This document shows positions 29,068 to 41,371 of a stretch of DNA of 64,000 nt, piece by piece. The stretch lies in assembly GCA_025267735.1 (NCBI GenBank), contig CM046293.1:14036560-14100559 (forward strand). The letters are read 5' to 3'. A program made the translations under genes and the position numbers. Source of the DNA: Mactra quadrangularis (taxonomy: Eukaryota > Mollusca > Bivalvia > Venerida > Mactridae). The notes below the pieces were generated by a model. It saw nothing but the letters and a program-made list of their open reading frames with translations. It was not told the origin of the DNA and did not search any database. How positions within the stretch are numbered: position 1 is the first letter of the stretch; each line of letters starts with the position of its first letter.

Positions 29068-30392
29068 TAGGGCTTGGGTTTGTGGACCCTGTCGCGAGAC
29101 AAACCGGTTCGCGATACGGCAAAGCAATACACAGATCGATTCGCGAATCTTTGCTATTTAATGCTTGTTTAGCTTGCTAGTGTATTTTCACCTTAATTTC
29201 CCTAATATATCCTCGATCTTAACATGAATATTAAAATCTATCAAAACTATCCTACAGAACATTTTTAATTTTAATAGAAACTAAACATGAATTGTTTTGT
29301 ATTCAAAATTTTGATTATGATCCAGGGGTTTAAAATACAACTCGCCGGCAGTAGGATTTTCACATCCAATAGGATTATTATCTGTTTTAATAAAGAACAA
29401 ACATCAAAATACGATGTCCTATCATTGACCGCTTTCAGTAAGGTATATATCATTTAAATATCAAGAAGTAATCTTGACTAATTACGTCACAAATTGTCAT
29501 ATACTCCTGGGAGTCTATATTGTTTGCAATCAAATCAATATAAATCCTTTGTTTGAAGGTGGAAATTAATGCAAACAATTTAAAATGTATTTTTTCACAC
29601 TTAGTTGATATTTGATAGCGTACAGAGTCATTATGCATAACTATGGTGTCTAAGTTAGAATGTAATCTTAAAACAAGTGTGACCTAGTTCTTTAATTGAT
29701 GTCTACAAGTTAAACAAAATATAAGCGCTTAAAAACGATATCGGCGATGGTAGGAATCAAATTTTAAAAGTTTAAACTTTTTAAAAAATATAATGATAAA
29801 GAGACAGGTGTCATGGACAATTATGGGTAAATTTAAACACCGGAAATCTTATTCTTGCCATTACCAATATCGTTTTCTCACAATTTGTGATGTAATAAGT
29901 CAAGATAATAATAATAATTACGACTGTATTCAATGTGGATAACATATTTGGCTAAAACAAATTTTCAATATGGTCCACTATTAAGTACTACTTAAAACTA
30001 ATATGATATATACCTTACTTAAAGCGGTCATTGATAGGACATTGTAGTTTGATATTTTTTATTCTGACTTATTAAAACCGATTATTATCCTATTGGATTT
30101 TAAAATCCTACTCGCCGATCGGACAAGTTTTAAGCAATCTTTACTCGCCCAACTGATTGGAACACTCGCTAAGGCGAGCATGCGAGTTGATTTTAACAAA
30201 CCCGCATTCATAATTTACTTTATTTTGAAGAAGTTCAACTTGTTTTTCTGAGTTAACTTATTCTATTAATTGTTGTTTGAAATGCACACGATATTCGCGA
30301 ACCACCCAAACTTTGGTAGGGCGAATATTCGTGTTTGAATTCCAGTCATGGTTCACGAACTCTCGAGGGCTCGGACATTCGTTAAAGCCCTA
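29068..30392. mobile_element. hAT-like non-autonomous element with 8-bp target duplication
   Basis: The terminal sequence TAGGGCTT at 29068 is mirrored by AAGCCCTA ending at 30392. ATTCTCAT lies directly outside both ends (29060-29067 and 30393-30400). An 8-bp duplication and TAGGG-type termini are standard for the hAT superfamily. Sub-terminal TTCGCGA motifs occur near both ends. No transposase frame is present, and another palindromic element sits inside. Confidence 0.85.
29326..30203. mobile_element. Long imperfect palindrome nested in the hAT-like element
   Basis: The left arm (GGGTTTAAAATACAACTCGCC, CCAATAGGATTATTATC, TGTCCTATCATTGACCGCTT, AAGGTATATATCA, AAACGATATCGG) recurs in reverse complement on the right as far as TTTTAACAAACCCGC. 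The arms run about 400 bp to a centre near 29.8 kb. No clear target duplication was found. Confidence 0.75.
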
Positions 30393-30910
30393 ATTCTCAT
30401 GTATTATGGCGTCGTAGGGGTATGCTACAGTTTGGTACATTGACATACTGTTGAGTGTATCATGTCTCTAGTTTACAATACCAACATTAAATACTTAGGA
30501 TATAGTTTATAACAACACAAACTTTGCATATGACGTTTAATAATGGTTTGTGATCATTTCAGTTTAGAAACACACTTTATTTAATTCTTAATCCAATATT
30601 ATAATATAGTGAAGTCCAGATTCAAAGCATTGTTCATAATAGTTACTCTCCGGCTCAAGTCCCCAAATGGCACTCAACTAACAAAAATAGATATTTATCA
30701 GAAACTACTTGTTTCTACCAACATTGAGTCAAAAACACTAACTGACATGATGGAGTAAATATTAATTTAGTTATTTGATTATATTTATGACAGAAGAGCA
30801 TAGGTTTAATCTTTCACATAACACATGATTTATCACTAGGGGTAGGTAGAAAATCTAAACATCTTTAATCACAGACTAAATATTGCAGTTTATACAGTAA
30901 AGTAATTATA

Positions 30911-30988
30911 TCAAGGGTTGCCCACAAGACTGTAGTAACTACTCTCTTACTACAATGCACTTACTACAGTTTTGTTGGCAACCCTCGA
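30911..30988. repeat. Hairpin with 28-bp arms
   Basis: TCAAGGGTTGCCCACAAGAC... (30911-30938) pairs with TTACTACAGTTTTGTTGGCA... (30961-30988), with about three mismatches and a 22-base loop. Confidence 0.75.
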
Positions 30989-30989
30989 T

Positions 30990-31960
30990 GTATAAAAGTG
31001 AGCATTCAGAGAAAGAAACAGAATATTATTAATATAATGGCGATATATCATATAAAATATTTTCCATTGTCTCAGACAAAACAAGATATATATATCATAT
31101 CATCTATCAAACCATAGACTGCCCGAGGATAGGTTGAGAGATCGGTACATGAAATAATGGATATTATTATATTCTAGATCTCCATGTGCACCAAGGTTAC
31201 CTTGATGATTGAGTTTTAGTAATTTAGGTTTTGTAATGGTTCAACTCTTGTGTGCAAGATTAGCTATGTATAGACTGTGAGTCTGTGAAGTAGCCAAATT
31301 TTCCAGCACAAATATTTGTGGGCTACAAAACAAAAATACAAAGAGAAATCAGCAAACCCAAATATGATAACCTAAAGGGACAATGGTAGTCAACAGTTAA
31401 TTAGAAGCTGAAAAAGCAACAAAAGTTGACATGATAGTCAGAAATAAAAAAAGACAATCATGGACCTGCAATCCAATAAATATCTATGTTCAGAGCACTG
31501 CTAATATTATCAAACATCACAGGATTAAATTACATTACCATATAAAAGGATTTATGACTAAAATCAGTTGTAAGACCTTTGACAATATGTGCAGCAAAGT
31601 TCAGTCTTATAATCTACTGATATAATAAATGAATTAGTGTCCATGGCATTAAAATCATACTACATTGTCTCAGGTCAATATGAATAGTCTACTGGAATAT
31701 TTATAAGACTTTTATAGCATACAATGGGTCATATATCAATCCTCATGTCATAGAAAACAGAATACAAAATGTAGATAAGTCAGTTATATGATCAGATATA
31801 AATAACTTATGATATTTCTCATAATCTTCTATATATTTTACTTAATGTCAAGAACTTTGGCTACAGTACTAGTACACTTCATCTTGAATCATAATTTATT
31901 GGTTTGTATCTGCAGTATTTTCTATTTGCCTTTTCAAAACAATACACTTGTATGTACTCC
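30990..31960. other. AT-rich stretch, nothing recognised
   Basis: The 64-codon frame at 31431 shows no coding signal. Confidence 0.5.
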
Positions 31961-31966
31961 CCTGGA

Positions 31967-32088
31967 ATGATGTTCATGAAATCATGAACTACTCAGGCCA
32001 TTTATGAACTATTCATGAACAAAAGTTAAATAGTTCTTAATCAAAGTTCATGAACTGAATGTCATGAACAGTTCTTAAAACCTGTTTA
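31967..32088 (+). repeat. TTCATGAA-rich element, copy 3, truncated
   Basis: It starts AATGATGTTCATGAAATC after CCCCTGG, follows copy 1 for 120 bp and breaks off after AGTTCTTAAAACCTGTTTATG. Confidence 0.7.
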
Positions 32089-32273
32089 TGGCCGTAGAAA
32101 AAAATCCCAGAAAACTGGTATAAAATTTTATTTCTTATAATTTTACAATGTGAGGTTTTTGAAAACTAAATTAACTGTTGTTTTAAATGGACATTAACAT
32201 CATGTAATTATGTTTAATCACTTGTCAAATGTTTTACTGTGCTTGTTGTATATTTTATATGCAAATACAGTTG

Positions 32274-32329
32274 TTAAGAGGCTCACAGGGAATATTGGAC
32301 TTTGCCTAACCATGTTGCCTCAATAAAGT
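32274..32329 (+). repeat. Short dispersed repeat (CACAGGGAAGATTGG family)
   Basis: TTAAGAGGCTCACAGGGAAT, TTGGACTTTGCC and TTGCCTCAATAAA follow the order of the 16283 copy. Confidence 0.55.
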
Positions 32330-33955
32330 TTTTACAATAATCACTGAACAAGCAAATTTAAGTAATTTAAAAAAGATTTGACAATTTAGAGCAAAAAATC
32401 TTTTTATCCTTAAATATTAGAATGAGTATCTGACACATTTTTATTGACTAAAATTTCGGTTAATAAGTAAGTAGCCCATTGAACCATGTAAAATATTTAT
32501 TTATGATTTTTTAATAACTTAACTATTCCTTTCATATGATACACTTAAGACGGTTCACAATAGCTTGCATATATTAAGTATAAGAAAATTTGTTTCAGTT
32601 ACCATGGCAACCAAGATTAACATCCCTTTGAATTTAGAGTAAAAAAGAGAAAAAATGATCTAATGAAGTTAAATGAGTCAAAAAATGAGAAATTATGGAT
32701 AATAATCCAAAGATTAATAAAATCTGTTTAGAGACCAAGATTAACTAAACTCTAGTTCATAAAATTCAAAAATGAAACTCTTTCATAATTTTTAATTTTC
32801 CCCCTATAATTCAAATGCTATTCATGTTTTCAACAAATTAAGTTTTCTTTCTATAGACATAAAAATGTTTTTGTAAGTTTTAAAATGGGTTGTTCGCAGA
32901 TTTCAATTTCAATAACCATTTTTCCAAAACTCTCAAAATTGTATGAGATGCAGACTTATAATAGCAATATTCTTATAATGACAATTTTAGAGAAAATTGC
33001 CATGCAACAGTAAAAGATGAATATTTTATGTTATGTAACAATTTTCTCATTTTAAGTAACAGTATCAAAGATTCTAGTCAGCTTTTCGTGCAGATGATGA
33101 AATCTTATACTTTTTACAATCAATAAGGTCTGTTTGCCTAAACATATTAAATTTTCATTTTTCTTAAAAACAATTACATTTGACGATTGACACCGACAGC
33201 AATTTTAAAATATAAAAAAATATTTCACCAAATCTGTGAACTTATAGCTTTAACCAGAGTAATAAAGAGAAATTAACATCATTGAGTCATGTCACCAAAG
33301 TGTATAAAAAATTTAAAGCAAATACAAAAGACAAGTAAGTGTTTGACAAATAAGTCGAAAATTTTAATTACTTTTTAAAATAAATCTAAGCAGTTTGACA
33401 GCACAAGTGTTTAATTATGGTTAAATTCAAATCTCAAGTTACAACAAGTTTATAAAATGGGAAGTATTGAGAGCAAAAAATACATTAATTATGAAAAAAT
33501 AGGCAAAAACTTGTCATAAAATTGTAAAAAATCACCGTCCATTTTACATTAAGTCAACAAAAAAATCAGTGAAATATTTTTGCACTTAATTAAGACTACA
33601 ATGTACAGCATTGTTGATATAACCCTTCTTAAGTACATTAACTTATTAAAATTCAAGAAAAAACAAATTTTCAGACAAAAAACACCTGTTTAACTCAATA
33701 AAATGAACATTAAACCTGCATAATGTTGTATATACAATGTATAAATTAATATTTAATGTATCAACACATAATATATGCATAAAATGAGTGAAAACCTACC
33801 AACCTTGATTTTCAATCCGTAAATTTTAAGTTCTCATTTCCATTCATTCATTTAAGTCATGGACAAACGTTGCATGAACAGCAAGGGGCCCACACTTATT
33901 GACCATATGAAGTTATCATGTATATTTTCTGCAAATTGTCTCTAATTATTTGCTC
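32330..33955. other. Very AT-rich stretch, no feature seen
   Basis: 1.6 kb with no open frame over about 60 codons, no repeat boundary and no splice-like pattern that I can support. Confidence 0.5.
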
Positions 33956-33990
33956 ATTAGGGCTGCATATTATCAAACTGACAATATTAA

Positions 33991-34060
33991 CCTGAGCTTG
34001 ACCTTTATGCAAGAATATATTAAACTCAATATTTACAGTCTATTTTTGTCTTCGTTTGTA
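33991..34060 (+). repeat. Solo end of the CCTGAGCTTGA element
   Basis: After TTAA, CCTGAGCTTGACCTTTAT and TATTTTTGTCTTCGTTTGTA match the reverse complement of 13425-13489. TAGGGCTGCATATT (hAT-like end) lies just before, at 33958. Confidence 0.5.
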
Positions 34061-34379
34061 TTGACACCAATGGCTTTTGAATAAGTAAAAAATAAATTCA
34101 TAGGCCCCTATCGAACACTATAATGGTGGCCAAGAAATTGATACAAATTTTATTGTGAAAAAGATTAGAATGTCAAAATGTTTTATTTTTTTTCAGCTCA
34201 GATTTAAAACTGATTTGAATATAGATTAAATAGTCTAACAACATGCTGTGAAATCTGTTTTTGATGATGTTTGGAAACTTTGTTTGTCATACTTCAATGG
34301 TTTATACCCTATATCTGTCTATATTCAGCGCATAGACTACAGTGTGACCTCAGAAATCCTAACACCTTTGAAGACTCAG

Positions 34380-34650
34380 TAGTAGCCTGCCGGGATTTGG
34401 AATATCGAGTCCGAGGGGGTGCAGGTTCGAGTAGAGGGTTCGGGGAGGTTATACCCTTCCATGAAAATTTGACAATAATGTCGATTTTCCTCCATTATTT
34501 AGGTAATATGGAGAAGTTTCTGGCCTTGTGGAAGGGTAGGTGAGTACTGGTTATAAACAATGGTCCAGGAAAGCTAGGTTAGGTGCGCTGAACACCATAA
34601 AATGACCTTAATTGTGTTGACACGGCTTTAAATCTATTAAAAAAAAAAAA
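34380..34650 (+). mobile_element. SINE-B with 10-bp target duplication
   Basis: The 5' head is partly degraded (GTAGCCTGCCGGGATTTGG, GTGCAGGTTCGAGTAG), followed by a full body and tail TGTTGACACGGCTTTAAATC plus A12. GAAGACTCAG flanks at 34370-34379 and 34651-34660. Confidence 0.88.
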
Positions 34651-34669
34651 GAAGACTCAGCCTTTAACT

Positions 34670-36060
34670 TAACATTTAGGGGCAATATGGCAGGGTCCTT
34701 TTATATGGAAAAATGGCAACATAATTGAAAATTATTTCCATTATATTCAATACTTAAGATAACACCCAATAGCTGACAGTCAAATTTGCCCCAATTATAT
34801 GGCTTTAAATGAACATTAGCTGTCAGACCAATCAAAAAGTTACAGATTTTCAAATTTTCTCACAATCTTTAAATATTTAGATGTCAAAATGGTCAACAGA
34901 CTTTCTTTCCAAGCACTGTGAAATACCAGTGAGTATGTAAATTCTACTAGCCTGAATCAGTTTTCACTAGACCCTGGGGTTTTGGGTTTGTGGGTAAAAG
35001 CAATGGCTGATTTCACAAGTTTTTCTATATTTTAATTTACTACAGTAACCTTACTTAAATGTTCATAAAATTCGAGAGTGGGTGTTAAACTTTCTCAATA
35101 AAAACATGTTTATATTATACAAGTGGGTGGTTCTACTTGTATTTTAATGAAAGAAAGTCATGGTATAATAGTACAGTTTGAAGGACATTTAATAGGTTTC
35201 ATTATTGAAATATTTTCATTCACCAATAATACCCTGCAATAACATGTTTATTTTTTATATTAATCTTAATACCATCCACTTTAAAGCAAATTTTTTTTAT
35301 ATTAATCTGAATATCGCACCCTTAAGTTGAGGCAAAAGGGTACTAAGATGTTTTTAAATCTTACATAAGAAGGTATCTTTATGCTTTAAGGGGACAAATT
35401 ATGACCCGAATGCAAAATGAAAGAAACCATACTGGGCTGATTACATTAATAGGACCAATTATGAGGCATAATGCAGCTGCTAAATGCATTCATTTGTATC
35501 ATTGCAATCTATCATTTTCATCATCTTTTTTATTAAAATAAGGCTTTCATATGTTGATTAGGAAAAAATCAACAAATTTGAAAATTTAAATAACCATCTA
35601 TAAATTTGAATATTTTGAATGAATAGGAGCTCATTACATAAACCATTTTACTGTTGAGCCCATCACATATATAATATTTATAATATAAAAAACCTGCAGT
35701 TTAATCCACAGTAACTATATTTTAATGGCTCTTTTTATTCGAAATGACACTTTACAAGTAAAAAGATATCTAAAATAAATTGAGAAAAAAATCTTTAAAA
35801 TTCTTAAAACATGTGAATGATAAAAAGTACGGAAACATTACTATGACGACTAAAAGGAAGTGATTTAAACACTGAGTCATCCAGCAACAATTACGATACA
35901 TTTTAGTTTTATAAAAATCAGAAAGCAATTATTTCTAACAAAATATTTTATCATTCGTCATTATCTTCAATATCATAATTTTTAATTAACTTTTTCCACT
36001 ATATTAAATATTTAATATAATGGTAACATGATCTTCCAGGAGTCGGCTGACTTCAGATTT
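34670..36060. other. AT-rich stretch, little recognised
   Basis: Only a short imperfect direct repeat around 35250-35325 (TTTTTTATATTAATCT, twice) is visible. No gene. Confidence 0.5.
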
Positions 36061-36065
36061 TCCTC

Positions 36066-36440
36066 CTTAATACTTGCAGCTAGAACTACAGTGCTCTCCA
36101 AACATCTTTAGACAAAACCCTACATAATTTAGAATCAGTGGTAGGAGGTAGAATGGCTGTTATAATTGCAGCTAGAACTACAGTGTTATCCAAAAATCTT
36201 TAGACAAAACCCTACATAATTTAGAATCAGTGGTAGGAGGAAGAATGGCTGTAATAATTGCAGCCAGAACTTAAGTGCTCTCCAAAAATCTTTAGACAAA
36301 ACCCTATATAATTTACAATCAGTGGTAGGAGGGAGAATGGCTGAAGAAATTATTTTATGACCATGCTTCACATTAGTATGTCTTGGCAGGTAATCAAACC
36401 CACAACCCCTTCATCAGCATATTTGCTGAATGGGCTAGTT
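36066..36440 (-). mobile_element. SINE-A derivative with three tandem 92-bp internal units
   Basis: Units start at GCAGC (36076, 36168, 36260) and each holds CCCTACATAATTTAGAATCA and GGTAGGAGG, the SINE-A body in reverse. After the third unit the sequence continues into the SINE-A head-proximal part (TTTATGACCATGCTTCAC, AATCAAACCCACAACCCC). Confidence 0.8.
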
Positions 36441-37585
36441 TTTAGGAAAAATTCATTCACATTTATACACGGCAAAAAACCAAAGAGTCATCTGAGCATA
36501 TTCTATCGTACAAACACCTGTTCTCGAACCTCATCTGATCTCGAACCTTTCATAAAAAAGTTGTTTACTTTGCTACGTTATTGCGTATGATGTCATCAAC
36601 TCGTGTGCACAAATGTTAAGTAAACAATTGACACAACTACAACTGTCAAACGTGAATAATGCCCAAGAAACAGGTAATTAGAATGAATATTTTGTGACAG
36701 TGAATATTTTTCAGTAAATCCTTATAACCTTTTTTCTGCTCTGTCAGTACAATCCATCAAATATTGTTTGAAAGTATGTTGTAACAAAAAAAGCACATGG
36801 CAGGCAGCCATTCCTGTCTTCTGCTCATAAAGTCATGTGACAGCTGTTTATAACCTCACAAATAGCCAAATACGGTAGAAGTTTGAAATTAGGTCATCTA
36901 TTTCTAGCCGCCATGACAGTTTTCAGAAAATGGTCGTGTTTTTTCTGGAAGATTTTGGATTTGTTTTAAATATAAGATATTGACAAATATATGATAGATA
37001 AGTGGAATATAGATTAAAAGGTTCGTTTTTAATATATTTCTCTGAAAGCATTGTTGCATTAATTAGAAATGGCTCATTGAGTCCTTAGAGGTTCGAGAAC
37101 CGGTGAGTCCACCGTAAAATCAGAATGAATAGATTTATCAACACATGATTCAATCAAGGTGACTCCAATAAAATAAAATTATAGTAAATTACTAGTCATA
37201 ATTCATCATGATCAGTCCATCCCAAAATTCCATTTGTCCAAATGAGCTTTTGGATGACACTGTATAAATGCAATTAAAACAATGTTTCACATCAAAACTC
37301 ATTGTGCAGAGTAATAACACAGTGTGCTTTCATTAATTCAGAGTGTTTTCATTGAGTTTTCCCCCTCTCTTCTCATTATTTTTATCAAAAAGTCATAAAA
37401 CCCACCTAATTGACAATCAATAGAGTTAATGTTGACTAGTTGCTATGGTAACAGTTTTAGAAGCCTGTTTATTCCCAAGTTTACTATTGCTATTGAAGTC
37501 ATTTTGTTACAATCCAGGGAGATATTTGAAAATTCATTCAAACAATAGAGAGCCTGATGTCAGGTTTTTAGTATCATCAAATTAC

Positions 37586-37880
37586 CCTGTCTGTAGCATG
37601 GTTGGTAGTGCATCATGATTGCCAATCTAGTTCCCGAAGGGGGTACAGGCTTGAATTCTTACCCAGGGCAGTTATACCCTTCCATGAAAATTTGACAATA
37701 ATATCAACATTCCACCATTAATAAGGTATACAATAAGAAGAAGCTACCAGTCTTATGGAAGGGAAGGTGAGTACTTTTTATAGACAAGGGTCCAGGAAAA
37801 ATAGGTTGGCAGCGCTGGCCACAATGAAATAACCTAAATTGCTTTGATACAGGGCAAAACCCAGTAAAAAACAAAACTGT
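37586..37880 (+). mobile_element. SINE-B, old copy
   Basis: Head CATGGTTGGTAGTGCATC, body TTATACCCTTCCATGAAAAT, GGTGAGTACTTTTTATAGAC and GGTCCAGGAAAA, tail GAAATAACCTAAATTGC and ACCCAGTAAAAAAC. Confidence 0.75.
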
Positions 37881-38546
37881 TAGCATAAAAAATGGGGACC
37901 ATGAATCAGAATTGAAATAGAATGGCTAGTAGTCTGATGATTCTTGGGTTAAAATCTGTGCATGATCAGGAATTCAATGAAAGATATAGTCTTTGAATTA
38001 CGTTAACACCTCTAAAATGTAACATTTATTAATTTGATATAGGTCACAAAGTCTAGCTAGCTGTCACAGATTTAAAACGGGAACAATACATTTATTTCTC
38101 TAGCTACCGGTATTATTGTAAATTGTCATTGTGAATCTTACCAAAGAAATAATTGTAACATTTGCTAAAGGCTCTTTCTGTCACCAGTTTTTATGGCTAT
38201 TATTTATTCATATTCCCATGGCAACCAGAATTCCGAATGTCCTTAAGTTTTTTCTAGCAGATGACAAATCCAGCCCATAATCTTATTACGAGTGCAAATA
38301 CTCTGAATTTGCAATCATAGAAATTTCCCACAAGCCTTAGCGTTAAACATAAAATTCTGGAACATGTGCCAGTGAAAATGTAGCAATTTAAAGTCTAGCA
38401 CCAAAGACATTTTCAAATTCTAACCAATGAAATAGATTAATTTAAAATCACAAGAGTATAACAATTGTATAAGACAAGTCTTCACAAAATATAAGTACAT
38501 TTGGCACATTGATAAAATAATATTTTCTATTTAAATTCTACAAGTA

Positions 38547-39371
38547 CGGAGCCCCTAAAAGGACATTTTGAAATACTTTTTTTATTTCCACAACTATTTC
38601 GTTTAAACGTAATATTATTTCGTTTTAACGAAATATTATTTCGTTTTTTTCGAAATATTATTTCGATTAAACGAAATAATATTACGTTTAAACGAAATAA
38701 TTATTTCGAAATAATATTATTTCGTTTTTTCGAAATAATTATTTCGTTTTTTCGAAATAATTATTTCGTTTTTTCGAAATATTATTTCGTTTAAACGTAA
38801 TATTATTTCGTTTTAACGAAATATTATTTCGTTTAATCGAAATAATTATTTCGTTTTTTCGAAATAATTATTTCGTTTTTTCGAAATAATATTATTTCGT
38901 TTTTTCGAAATAATTATTTCGTTTTTTCGAAATATTATTTCGTTTATACGAAATATTATTTCGTTTAAACGTAATAATATTTCGTTAAATCCAAATAATT
39001 ATTTCGAAAAAACGAAATAATTATTTCGAAAAAACGAAATAATTATTTCGATTAAACGAAATAATATTTCGTTAAAACGAAATAATATTACGTTTAAACG
39101 AAATAATATTTCGAAAAAAACGAAATAATTATTTCGAAAAAACGAAATAATTATTTCGAAAAAACAAAATAATTATTTCGAAAAAACGAAATAATATTAT
39201 TTCGAAAAAACGAAAAAATTATTTCGTTTAAACGTAATATTATTTCGTTTAATCGAAATAATATTTCGAATAAACGAAATAATATTTCGTTAAAACGAAA
39301 TAATTATTACGTTTAAACGAAATAGTTGTGAAAATAAAAAAGTATTTCAAAATGTCCTTTTAGGGGCTCCG
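38547..39371. mobile_element. 825-bp palindromic element built of TTTCG/CGAAA repeats
   Basis: Terminal inverted repeats of about 55 bp begin CGGAGCCCCTAAAAGGACAT and are mirrored ending ATGTCCTTTTAGGGGCTCCG, flanked by TA on both sides. The interior of about 730 bp is almost entirely TTTCGTTTAAACGAAA, CGAAATAATTATTTCG and ATTTCGTTTTTTCGAAAT variants, and the two halves are also mutually inverted. No coding capacity. TA flanks fit a Tc1/mariner-type non-autonomous element, but the superfamily is unproven. Confidence 0.85.
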
Positions 39372-39501
39372 TATACAAGCATTTCTGAGCAGATTTTAAA
39401 ATTTTCTAGTTGTCTGGTTGGTTGCCAGGGACAACAAGCATTTGTTTTGGCAACAGGAAATTTTGTGCGAGGCAAAAAAACTTGCAAAGAAATCATACTT
39501 A

Positions 39502-39668
39502 CAGTAAGTGTACAAAATTAGGATATAAAAAAGGCTGTCCGAACAGGTAATTTCAGAAGCAAGCACTGAATCTTGAAGTAATTTTTTCGTTGCCCTATGG
39601 AAATGTTTGGTTGCCCTAATGAAAATATGGTTGCCCAGGCAACTGGTCACCCACTAATTTCGTAGACT
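39502..39668. mobile_element. CAGTCTA-type MITE, diverged copy
   Basis: CAGTAAGTGTACAAAATTAGG at the left and CACCCACTAATTTCGTAGACTA at the right are degraded inverted ends. Inside are TGTCCGAACAGG, GGTTGCCC and GGCAACTGG. No target duplication is seen. Confidence 0.55.
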
Positions 39669-40283
39669 AAGTAGTTTAAAAGGCATTTTGCTAGAGAAAA
39701 TTTAAGGCAATGACTGGAATACTTTGAACAGACTCTGGTACAAAGAAATAATAGTGAGAAGTTTAGCCTCCAATCAATAAAAGAATTTAACAATTCATTA
39801 TGAAGACAGTCTTGATTTAATAACAGATTAGAAGCGTGCTTGGATACAATTCATCTTCAGAACCCAAATTATCGTGCTCATTCTATTTATTCCTTGACAA
39901 CGGTAATTTCTCAAACAATAATCAGATAACGGAAAGGTTTCCCGAATCTTCAGAATTTGAAAAATGCAAAGTCTCACGCTCCTCTCCGATAAAACTTCGA
40001 TAAAACCTTGTTTCTAATGAAATTTAAAAGAGAAAACAAAGATTAGTGATCAGTGTTTCTTTTATTCTTTCAGTTTTAATCAGTTCAAAAATAGAAACTT
40101 TTATCAGCATGGTAACACTAACATTTATATTTGTTTAGAAGACAGTAGGTACAGAAATAACTTTTGTACTTGGTAAACAAACATAATACGATGATTACCA
40201 GCACACAGTTATGTAACAATAGGTACATATCGATGCTCAGCGCCACTTATTGACTAACATTTAGTGTTTTTTTAATTCATATT

Positions 40284-40429
40284 CAGTCTACGAAACTAGG
40301 ATATGAAAGTGGTTGCCCGAACATGTCATTTTAGCAGCTAGCACTTTATCTTGTTTGTAGAAATTTTTGGTTGTCCGAACTAGAAATTGGTTGTCCCGGG
40401 CAACCAGACACTCACTAATTTCGTAGACT
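40284..40429. mobile_element. CAGTCTA-type MITE, best copy
   Basis: The ends CAGTCTACGAAACTAG and CTAATTTCGTAGACTG are inverted with one mismatch. CATATT occurs directly outside each end (40278-40283 and 40430-40435). The 146-bp interior has GGTTGCCCGAACA and GGGCAACCAG. Confidence 0.8.
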
Positions 40430-40439
40430 GCATATTAGT

Positions 40440-41355
40440 GACATGTAGAGTTATCTTTACAGTTTAAGTAACACTACTTTATTTTATCAGTAGCGATTAG
40501 TTTTAAGCTATAATGAATGGTTTGATGTATATTTTGGAATAAAGTGTAAATGAATCAAATAAAAAACTGGAAAAGGAAGCAAAACATAAAATCCCATTGA
40601 ATCAAACTTGTTGTTCCATCATAGCTTTAATTTTATGATGAATAACTTGAAATAAGTATACATGTGTACATAAAGAGTATAATGCAGAATAATAATAAGT
40701 GTCAAATAAGTGTAAACATAAAACTGCAATCACATCAACATAAATACATGGTGTATCTAGGGTCTCCAGGGTTGAGATATCTAACTATCAGTTTATTACA
40801 ATAAGTAACTGTACAAAAAGGCCTATGGCTTTGTTACATACATGTGTACCTGTACTAACAATACTATGTTGTAAAATACACCCTCAAATCAAAAGTCAAT
40901 TTCGGAGATTTTATTGAGTTATTCAACAAAATAGTGTCACTAGGTGCAGGCAAAATGTCCAATATTGGAATTAGATGACATATGTTTAGTTTCTGAGAAG
41001 AAAGGGCAAATTTTTCTTCATTTAGGGATAATACAAAGTTGTCAAATACAAAGTTGACAAAAAAGGCATAAAAGTGCATTTTGACTATTTTACCCCACCC
41101 CTGTGTTGCCTTGGTAACAAAGATTTGGAATCAGATGACTATTTTATTTCTTTGCTGCAAGTATTATAGAGACCACCTAGGCCAAGTTGAACCTATGTAA
41201 TACAAAAAGTGACAAAACATGAGTATTCAGAAAATGCCATTTGGCATAAACAGGCAAAGATGTTCCTTTTGACCAAGTCATGTACTGTCACTGTGTTAAG
41301 ATGAGCCACAGTAGATAATAAAGTAAAGTTAAATAACATCAGATAATCTTTTTTA
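40440..41355. other. AT-rich stretch, nothing recognised
   Basis: No repeat with boundaries and no coding signal; the minus frame at 40864-41079 has no homology I recognise. Confidence 0.45.
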
Positions 41356-41371
41356 CAATGCATATCAAGAG

